A stretch of 6,693 nucleotides of DNA, from assembly GCA_937902285.1 (NCBI GenBank), contig CALGTB010000021.1:1-6693 (forward strand), written 5' to 3'. This DNA comes from an uncultured Actinomycetes bacterium (lineage in GTDB: Bacteria > Actinomycetota > Actinomycetes > S36-B12). The translations under genes and the position numbers were made by a program. A model generated the notes under the pieces. That model searched no databases, was not told where the DNA came from, and saw only the letters and a list, made by a program, of their open reading frames with translations. Each line of letters starts with the position of its first letter. The first letter of the stretch is position 1. Positions 1 through 5,581 of this stretch are shown piece by piece.

Positions 1-975
1 GGCGTCACGGGCCAGGACGGCTCGTACATGGCCCAGCAGCTCCTCGAGAAGGGCTACGAGGTGCATGGCGTCGTCCGCCGCTCCTCGACCTTCAACCGCA
101 GCCGCATCGACCACCTGCACCACGACGAGCACATCCCCGGCAACAACCTGCACCTGCACTACGGCGACGTGACGGACGCGGCCCGGATGTCGGAGCTCAT
201 CCACGCGATCCACCCGCACGAGGTCTACAACCTCGCCGCGCAGTCGCACGTGCGCGTCTCGTTCGACGAGCCCGCCTACACGGCGCAGGCGACCGGAGTC
301 TCGACGCTGAACCTGCTCGAGGCGATCCGCAGCACCGACACGTCGATCCGCTTCTACCAGGCGAGCACGAGCGAGATGTTCGGCGCGAGCCCGCCCCCGC
401 AGAACGAGGACACCCCGTTCTACCCGCGCAGCCCCTACGGCGTGGCCAAGGTCTACTCGTACTGGATCACGAAGAACTACCGCGAGGCCTACGACATGTT
501 CGCCGTCAACGGCCAGCTGTTCAACCACGAGTCGCCGCGCCGTGGCGAGACCTTCGTGACGCGCAAGATCACCAGGGCCGTCGCCTCCATCGTCAAGGCG
601 GGCGGTGGCGAGCTGTGGATGGGCAACCTCGACTCGATCCGCGACTGGGGCTACGCACCGGAGTACACCGACGGCATGTGGCGCATGCTGCAGGCCGACG
701 AGCCGGAGGACTTCGTCCTCGCGACCGGCACGGCGTACACGATCCGCGACTTCCTGCAGTTCTCGTTCGGCCACGTCGGCCTCGACTGGCAGGACCACGT
801 GAAGTTCGACCCGAAGTTCCTGCGTCCCACGGAGGTCGACGAGCTCATCGGCGACGCCAGCAAGGCCCGCGACACGCTCGGCTGGAAGGCGACCGTCCTG
901 CCACCCGAGCTGGCGGCGATCATGGTCGACGCCGACATCGCCCGTCTTGAGGGCGCCAAAGAGGGCCAGTTCTAA
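1..975 (+). CDS. gmd: GDP-mannose 4,6-dehydratase, 5'-partial
   Basis: Converts GDP-D-mannose to GDP-4-keto-6-deoxy-D-mannose in the cytoplasm, the entry step to GDP-D-rhamnose, GDP-L-fucose and related sugars. The frame is open from base 1 and encodes 324 residues. It begins inside the Rossmann nucleotide loop (GVTGQDGSY), so compared with E. coli Gmd about 8 residues are missing upstream. The ATG at base 28 is internal (the Met of GSYMAQQ). Visible hallmarks, numbered from the first codon, are the cofactor loop VVRRSSTFN, NLAAQSHVRVSF, the catalytic ASTSEMF (Thr123, Glu125), YGVAK (Tyr146, Lys150), FNHESPRRGETFVTRKI and RDWGYAPEY. All expected catalytic residues are present, so it should be active. 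The TAA stop lies 8 bases before the next gene, which encodes a relative, so the two are very likely co-transcribed. Family identity is certain; the final sugar cannot be read from this gene alone. Confidence 0.96.
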   Translation, partial: GVTGQDGSYMAQQLLEKGYEVHGVVRRSSTFNRSRIDHLHHDEHIPGNNLHLHYGDVTDAARMSELIHAIHPHEVYNLAAQSHVRVSFDEPAYTAQATGVSTLNLLEAIRSTDTSIRFYQASTSEMFGASPPPQNEDTPFYPRSPYGVAKVYSYWITKNYREAYDMFAVNGQLFNHESPRRGETFVTRKITRAVASIVKAGGGELWMGNLDSIRDWGYAPEYTDGMWRMLQADEPEDFVLATGTAYTIRDFLQFSFGHVGLDWQDHVKFDPKFLRPTEVDELIGDASKARDTLGWKATVLPPELAAIMVDADIARLEGAKEGQF

Positions 976-983
976 GCCCACCC

Positions 984-1958
984 ATGCGTGCCCTCGTCAC
1001 CGGAGCCGCCGGTCAGGACGGCACGATCCTCGCCACGCTGCTCGCGCGCGAGGGGGCCGATGTGGTCGGGCTCGTGAAGCCGGGCACGGACGCCTCCCTG
1101 CTCCTCCGGTACGCGCCGGGCACGGCCATCGTCGAATGCGATCTCGGCGACGCCGGGGCCCTGAGATCTGCCGTCCTCGAGGCGGCGCCCGACGAGCTCT
1201 ACAACCTGGGGGGCTTCACCGCTCCGGGCGAGTCGTGGCACCACCAGGAGGAGGTGCGGCGGATCAACATCGATGCCGTCGCAACCCTCCTCGATGCCCT
1301 GCAGGCCCTGCCGGGCACCCGGCTCTTCCAGGCGTCGTCGGCGTCGATCTTCGAGGGCGTCGACGTCAGCCCGCAGACCGAGCGCAGCCGACGGGCGCCC
1401 CAGACGCCCTACGCGCAGTCGAAGTCCGAGGCCATGGACCTCGTGAACCGAGCGCGCGCTGATCGTGGTGCGTTCGCCGTCTGCGGCATCCTCTACAACC
1501 ACGAGTCACCCCTGCGTGGCGAGGGGTTCGTCACGCGTCGCATCAGCAGGGCGGTCGCGCGCATCGCCGCGGGCCAGCAGGACGTGCTGGAGCTCGGCGA
1601 TGTCGAGACCGCGCGCGACTGGGGATGGGCGCCCGACTACGTGCGCGGAATGATGCTCATGCTGCGGGCCGACGTGCCGCACGACTACGTGCTCGCGACG
1701 GGCATCTCGCATCGGCTGTCGTTCTTCCTGGCCAAGGCCTTCCGCGCCGCCGGCATCGACGACTGGCGTCCGCACGTGGTCAGCACGAGCGATCGCACCC
1801 GCTCGGGCGACACCAACATCCTGGTCGGCGACAGCCGGGCGGCCTACCTCGAGCTCGGCTGGCGGCACACCGTCGACTTCGACTCGATGGCAGGGCTCAT
1901 GGTCGCCCACGACATGGCCCTCCTCGACGACGCGGACGCCCTCTGGCAGATCCCGTGA
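984..1958 (+). CDS. GMD-family NAD(P)-dependent sugar-nucleotide dehydratase/reductase paralogue with altered active site
   Basis: A 324-residue short-chain dehydrogenase/reductase of the GDP-mannose 4,6-dehydratase family. Seen directly: Rossmann loop TGAAGQDG at the N-terminus, YNLGG, YAQSK (Tyr143, Lys147), YNHESPLRGEGFVTRRI, ARDWGWAPDYV and DYVLATGISH, all aligning with Gmd. Two differences matter. The Gmd catalytic stretch QASTSEMF is here QASSASIF, so the Thr is Ser119 and the catalytic Glu is Ser121. The Gmd cofactor loop VVRRSS is here LVKPGTD (residues 30-36), suggesting different NADP handling. In Gmd the Glu acts in dehydration, so this protein is unlikely to be a normal dehydratase. 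By position after gmd, a GDP-4-keto-6-deoxymannose 4-reductase (Rmd-like) or epimerase/reductase role is the best guess; a non-catalytic partner is possible. The ATG immediately precedes the Rossmann strand, which fixes the start, although I see no strong Shine-Dalgarno. Its stop overlaps the next gene's GTG. Confidence 0.85.
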   Translation: MRALVTGAAGQDGTILATLLAREGADVVGLVKPGTDASLLLRYAPGTAIVECDLGDAGALRSAVLEAAPDELYNLGGFTAPGESWHHQEEVRRINIDAVATLLDALQALPGTRLFQASSASIFEGVDVSPQTERSRRAPQTPYAQSKSEAMDLVNRARADRGAFAVCGILYNHESPLRGEGFVTRRISRAVARIAAGQQDVLELGDVETARDWGWAPDYVRGMMLMLRADVPHDYVLATGISHRLSFFLAKAFRAAGIDDWRPHVVSTSDRTRSGDTNILVGDSRAAYLELGWRHTVDFDSMAGLMVAHDMALLDDADALWQIP

Positions 1959-4900
1959 CCTCGCGCAAGGTCTCCTACGCGCAGAACGCCGAGGACGTCC
2001 GCGTCTGGCGCGCCTTCGCGTCGCGCGGTGAGGGCCTGACGTACGTCGACGTCGGGGCCAACGAGCCACGGCACCTGTCGATCACCGCGAGCCTGAGCGA
2101 CCTCGGCTGGCGCGGACTGCTCATCGAGGCCGACCCGGAGCTCGCCGCGGAGCTGCGGATCCACCGCCCGGGGGACACCGTCGTCGAGTGCGCGGCTGCG
2201 GCAGGCGCCGGGGAGCTCACCTTCTTCCGCGTGCCCGGCACGGGCCTGGGCACCCTCGACGCCGAGGAGGCCCAGGCCGCGCGTGCGCGCGGTTTCGCGG
2301 TGGACGAGGTCGTGGTCCCGACGGCCGAGTTGGACACCATCCTCGACGCCCACCACCTCGGCGACGTGCACTTCATGTCGATCGACGTCGAGGGCGCGGA
2401 AAGCATTGTGCTGCAAGGACTCTCACTGGAGAGGCATCGGCCGTGGGTGCTCTGCGTCGAAGCCGTCCTTCCGGGCACCACCACCCCGAGCCACGACGAG
2501 TGGGAGCCGAGGATCCTGACGCGCGGCTACCGCTACGTCACGTTCGACGGCGTCAATCGCTGGTACGTCGCCGACGAGCACGCCGACCTCGCCGATCAGG
2601 TGGCCGTGCCCTTCAACGCCATCGACGCGGGTGCCGACGGGTGGGTCCTCGCCGACCACGCCCACGATCGCGATCGCGCAGACCGCGCCGCGGTCCGACG
2701 CGCCTGGCAGCGCGAGACGATCCTGCACGACGTCCGCAGCGAGGTGCCCACGGCCGAGTACCTGCGGCAGATCGCCGAGCTCCGCGAGGCGCTCGTCGCC
2801 GTGCAGGGCTCACGGTCCTGGTCCTACTCGCGTCGCGTCGCGAAGGTCGGCAAGGTGGCGGTGTTCAAGGGGCGCCGACTCCTCGAGCATCTTCCCTCGC
2901 CGATCGAGCGCGCGCTGGTGCGCCGGCGTCACCTTCGTCATGTCACCGTCAACATGGGCCATCTCACGGATCCGGCCTACCTGGGCAGTGCGCCCGCGGA
3001 CACGGTCGGATGGATCTCCCCGGACGGGCTTCCCGACGCTCCGACCATGGGGCTCGACCTGCACGCCTTCACGCCCGATGACGCGGTCGCCGTCCGCGCG
3101 TGGATCGACGCCGGTCCGTACGACACCGACGCGCTCCTCGACCGTCGCACCGACAACCACGGCGACGAGCTGGGCCGGGCGCTCGACGCGCTCAGGCTGA
3201 GGCTCCGCCTCGCCGGCCGCCCGGCCGCCCCCCTGTGGGCAGGCGGCAACCGCGCCCTCTTCGACGCCCGCAGCCTGCAGAGCCCGGCCTTCGGGGCTCG
3301 AGGGATCGGCCGGTTCGCGCGAGCGGCACTGGTGGGACTGCGGTCAGCCCTCGGCGACGACGCCGTCGTCCTGCTGGTCGATCCGGGCCTCGAGCCGCTG
3401 CCGGCCGAGCTCGCCGGGTCGTGCGAGCAGGTGCGGAGGGTCACGGAGCGCACCCTGCCCACCTTCAGCGTGCTGGTGCAGCCGTCGCCGATGACCGCCA
3501 GCGCCGAGCCCCTCCTGCCGCTGCTGCACAGCAGCGCAACGAAGATCGCCGTGGTGTTCGACTTCATCCCGCTGCACTACCCGACCGTCTACCTGCGCCA
3601 CGTGGCCGCGCGGGCGGAGTACGCCGCGGCCCTGGACGCCCTCCGCCTCTACGACGAGTTCGTCTGCATCTCGAACCTGGCCGAGCAGCAGCTGGGCGAG
3701 TACCTGAAGCGGCCACTGACCGGCGACGGAGCCCTGCGCACGGCGGTGGCGTGGCCGGACGACGTGCTGCCGGCGGGCGGCCCGGCGCCGTCATCGGCAT
3801 CGGCGGCATCGGTCGGACCCATCGTCGTGATGACCGGCGACGAGCCGCGCAAGAACACCTTCGGTGCGCTGGCCGCCATCGGCGCGGCGACGGCCGGGGA
3901 GTCCGGGCCGCGGGACGTCGTGGTCATCGGCATGGCGGGCCAGGACGACCGCGTCCACCACTGGTCGATCGCGGCGGCGATGAGACCTGGCGAGGCCATC
4001 ACGGCGAGCCGACTCAGCGATGACGAGATGGGCTCACTCCTCGCGTCCGCGAGCCTCGTGGTCGTGTCGTCCTTCGACGAGGGGCTGTCCCTCCCGGTGA
4101 TCGAGGCCGTGCGCGCGGGAGCACCCGTCGTGGCCTCGGACATCCCGGCGCACCGGGAGCTGATCGGCTCGGGCTCCTTCCTGGCCGATCCGGGACGACC
4201 GCACAGCCTCGAGCGGGCGATCCGGCGGCATCGCGGGCGGGCCGCGACGGCACGCCGGCAGGCCGCCGCGCTGGCGCGTCATCGGCACGACTCGCTCGAG
4301 TCGGTCATCGGCGCGCGGGCGAGGGCAGGGCTGAGGCCCGCGGCCGTCGACCTGCCGCCGAGTGCCGTGCACGTGTCGGGGCGCACGCTCAGCGTGGGCG
4401 TCGCCACCCCGTGGGTCCCGCAGCGGTCGGGGGTGGCGGACTTCTCGACCACGACCATCATCGAACTGGCCCGTCTCTGCGACGTGACCGTCTACACGAC
4501 GGCGGACGCCGACCCGAACCTCGACCGGCCGTCCGACGTGCGCCTGCGCAGCGCACCGATCGCGCAGGTGCTCGATCGCGGCTCCCCCCACGACGTGTTC
4601 GTCTCCGTGCTCGGCAACAGCCACTTCCACGTGCCGTTCCTCGAGGTCATCGACCACGTCGACTCGGTGGTCGTCACCCACGACACGAGGATGGTGGAGC
4701 TCTACATGGCTCTGCGCGGCCGGGGCGGGGTCGAGCAGGTGATGCTCCGGGGCACGGGGCGCTCGCGGCTCGACCCTCCGCTGGACGACCAGATCGACGA
4801 CATGCGCCTGCTCGAGAACGCGGGCTTCTGGGAGATCGCCCGACGTGCGCGCATGCTCGTGATGCACGCTCCCAGCGCGGCCGCACGCATCACGGCGGAG

Positions 4901-5581
4901 ACGGGCGTCACCCCGCGACTGCTCCCGTTCGCCAACCAGCGCGCCCCCATCGGCGCGGTGACCGAGGACATGCGCGACGCTGCTCGGGCGCGGCTCGGCT
5001 TCGATGCCGGGACGCAGGCCGGCACCATCCACCTGGCGTCCTTCGGCTTTGTCGACGTGCGCACGAAGATGACCGACGTCGTCGTCGAGGCGGCCGCCTG
5101 GCTGACCCAGTGGGGTCATCGCGTGTCCCTGCACATCGCCGGCGGCGCGAGCGCGGAGCAGGAGCGCGTGCTCGTCCAGCGGGCTCGTGAGGCGGGCCTG
5201 GCCCATGTCGAGGTGACCGGCTACCTCTCCGACGACCAGTTCCGCGACTACCTCCTCGCCGTCGACCTCGGCGTCCAGCTGCGCATCAGCCCGCTCCTCG
5301 GGGTGAGCGGTCCGCTGAGCGACCTCGCGGCGTTCGGCACCCCGAGCATCGCGAGCAACGGGCTGGCGGTCGACGTCGACACCCCCGGCTTCGTGGAGCG
5401 ACTGCCTGACGACGTCAGCCCGGTGATGGTGGCCGAGGCCATCGAGCGGACCCTTGCCGACCCGCTGCCCTATGCCGTGCGCGAGCAGCAGCGGATCGAG
5501 TACCTCGATCGGAAGTCGCCGGCGCGGTACGCCAAGGCACTCCTGGCGCTCCTCGACGAGTCCGCGGGAGGGTCCCGATGA
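1955..5581 (+). CDS. Three-domain FkbM methyltransferase / glycosyltransferase / glycosyltransferase
   Basis: A 1208-residue protein probably acting on a growing surface glycan. Start: GTG at 1955 overlaps the preceding TGA (GTGA), and the FkbM motif SYAQNAEDV begins at residue 7; no better start fits. Domains: residues 6-224 are an FkbM-type SAM methyltransferase (YVDVGANEP at 30-38, LIEADPE at 56-62, MSIDVEGAE at 141-149). Residues 265-330 hold a short coiled-coil-like stretch, an SRSWS motif (286-290) and a basic segment. Residues 331-434 are unassigned. Residues 435-790 are a GT4-type glycosyltransferase (DFIP at 536, VCIS at 570, PRKN at 631, EX7E at Glu709/Glu717). Residues 812-1208 are a second GT-B-like domain (GVADF at 826, LGNSHFH at 886, THD at 908) whose EX7E position reads Leu1115/Asp1123. 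No signal peptide or membrane helix is apparent, so it is likely cytoplasmic or peripheral to the membrane. WsaE of Geobacillus has the same domain order; function here is inferred and the linkages are unknown. Confidence 0.9.
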   Translation: MTSRKVSYAQNAEDVRVWRAFASRGEGLTYVDVGANEPRHLSITASLSDLGWRGLLIEADPELAAELRIHRPGDTVVECAAAAGAGELTFFRVPGTGLGTLDAEEAQAARARGFAVDEVVVPTAELDTILDAHHLGDVHFMSIDVEGAESIVLQGLSLERHRPWVLCVEAVLPGTTTPSHDEWEPRILTRGYRYVTFDGVNRWYVADEHADLADQVAVPFNAIDAGADGWVLADHAHDRDRADRAAVRRAWQRETILHDVRSEVPTAEYLRQIAELREALVAVQGSRSWSYSRRVAKVGKVAVFKGRRLLEHLPSPIERALVRRRHLRHVTVNMGHLTDPAYLGSAPADTVGWISPDGLPDAPTMGLDLHAFTPDDAVAVRAWIDAGPYDTDALLDRRTDNHGDELGRALDALRLRLRLAGRPAAPLWAGGNRALFDARSLQSPAFGARGIGRFARAALVGLRSALGDDAVVLLVDPGLEPLPAELAGSCEQVRRVTERTLPTFSVLVQPSPMTASAEPLLPLLHSSATKIAVVFDFIPLHYPTVYLRHVAARAEYAAALDALRLYDEFVCISNLAEQQLGEYLKRPLTGDGALRTAVAWPDDVLPAGGPAPSSASAASVGPIVVMTGDEPRKNTFGALAAIGAATAGESGPRDVVVIGMAGQDDRVHHWSIAAAMRPGEAITASRLSDDEMGSLLASASLVVVSSFDEGLSLPVIEAVRAGAPVVASDIPAHRELIGSGSFLADPGRPHSLERAIRRHRGRAATARRQAAALARHRHDSLESVIGARARAGLRPAAVDLPPSAVHVSGRTLSVGVATPWVPQRSGVADFSTTTIIELARLCDVTVYTTADADPNLDRPSDVRLRSAPIAQVLDRGSPHDVFVSVLGNSHFHVPFLEVIDHVDSVVVTHDTRMVELYMALRGRGGVEQVMLRGTGRSRLDPPLDDQIDDMRLLENAGFWEIARRARMLVMHAPSAAARITAETGVTPRLLPFANQRAPIGAVTEDMRDAARARLGFDAGTQAGTIHLASFGFVDVRTKMTDVVVEAAAWLTQWGHRVSLHIAGGASAEQERVLVQRAREAGLAHVEVTGYLSDDQFRDYLLAVDLGVQLRISPLLGVSGPLSDLAAFGTPSIASNGLAVDVDTPGFVERLPDDVSPVMVAEAIERTLADPLPYAVREQQRIEYLDRKSPARYAKALLALLDESAGGSR
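1970..2626 (+). other. FkbM-type SAM-dependent methyltransferase domain (residues 6-224)
   Basis: This is the N-terminal domain of the three-domain protein. SYAQNAEDVRVWRAF is the usual opening of glycan-cluster FkbM proteins. YVDVGANEP (30-38) is the SAM-binding glycine-rich loop, and Glu58 in LIEADPE is the acidic residue expected at the end of strand 2. MSIDVEGAE (141-149) is the conserved motif IV region, and WEPRIL...GYRYVTFDG...NRWYVA is the typical C-terminal part. FkbM enzymes are O-methyltransferases. In this setting a sugar hydroxyl is the likely acceptor, for example a deoxyhexose at a glycan end. The position methylated cannot be told from sequence. Confidence 0.9.
2747..3256 (+). 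other. Interdomain linker: coiled-coil-like stretch, SRSWS motif, basic segment, unassigned block
   Basis: Residues 265-434 of the three-domain protein. It opens with a heptad-like run (AEYLRQIAELREALVAVQ) ending in SRSWS (286-290). That pattern, a short helix followed by S-R-S-W, is common between domains of large bacterial glycosyltransferases. Residues 293-329 are strongly basic (Arg/Lys/His-rich with interspersed Val, Leu and Phe) and could contact membrane or lipid-linked substrate. Residues 331-434 have mixed, apparently folded composition but match no family I recognise. Confidence 0.6.
3257..4324 (+). other. GT4-type glycosyltransferase domain (residues 435-790)
   Basis: The middle domain of the three-domain protein. 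It begins with LFDARSLQ...RGIGRF (435-454), the N-terminal acceptor-side pattern of many GT4 enzymes. It continues with VVFDFIPLHYP (533-543), FVCISNLAE (569-577) and the phosphate-binding DEPRKN (629-634), and has an intact EX7E motif, Glu709 and Glu717, in SSFDEGLSLPVIEAVRAG. GT4 enzymes are retaining, nucleotide-sugar-dependent GT-B transferases. All key residues are present, so it should be catalytic. Spacing between its key residues matches the glycosyltransferase encoded at 5578. The donor is unknown; a GDP-deoxyhexose is plausible from the neighbours. Confidence 0.88.
4388..5578 (+). other. C-terminal GT-B-like glycosyltransferase domain with degenerate EX7E (residues 812-1208)
   Basis: The third domain. 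LSVGVATPWVPQRSGVADFS (812-831) is the N-terminal pattern of GT4-like enzymes, followed by VSVLGNSHFH (883-892), VVVTHD (905-910), ASFGFVDVRTK (1028-1038) and GYLSDDQFRDYL. The expected EX7E site, placed by the conserved AAFG turn (Gly1128), reads Leu1115 and Asp1123 within LLGVSGPLSDLAAFGTPS. So the first Glu is missing and the second is Asp. This may be a divergent active enzyme or a domain kept for acceptor binding. The domain runs to the C-terminus. Confidence 0.8.
5566..5572 (+). promoter_or_regulatory. Shine-Dalgarno for the glycosyltransferase at 5578
   Basis: GGGAGGG lies 5 bases before the ATG at 5578, inside the last codons of the upstream gene. It is the only clear Shine-Dalgarno sequence at an internal gene start in the window; the starts at 984 and 1955 have none that is convincing. 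Together with the ATGA stop/start overlap it supports both the start choice and translational coupling. Confidence 0.65.

Noticed and set aside
28..30. ATG at 28 as the start of gmd
   Set aside because: The same frame is open to base 1 and encodes the conserved nucleotide-binding GVTGQDGSY; the true start lies before the window.
1625..1954. N-terminal extension of the three-domain protein to an upstream ATG at 1625
   Set aside because: It would overlap 330 bases of the GMD paralogue in another frame, and its translation is Arg/Ala-rich with no family pattern. The FkbM domain starts right after GTG 1955.
2399..2450. Short patch of lower GC with rarer codons in the methyltransferase domain, possibly foreign DNA
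   Set aside because: It encodes a normal continuation of the conserved FkbM motif IV region; too short to indicate transfer.
2665..2676. Perfect 12-base palindrome CGATCGCGATCG as a possible operator
   Set aside because: It sits inside coding sequence at repeated Asp-Arg codons of the methyltransferase-linker region, and such GC-rich palindromes arise by chance here.
3205..3235. GCCGGCCGCCCGGCCGCC-type repeat as a terminator or repeat element
   Set aside because: In frame within the linker (Ala-Gly-Arg-Pro-Ala-Ala codons), with no U-tract and no intergenic position.
4034..5206. Long reverse-strand open frame (about 390 codons)
   Set aside because: Antisense to well-supported domains; its Arg/His/Gly/Ala-rich composition is the usual shadow of GC-rich coding DNA, with no motifs or initiation signal.
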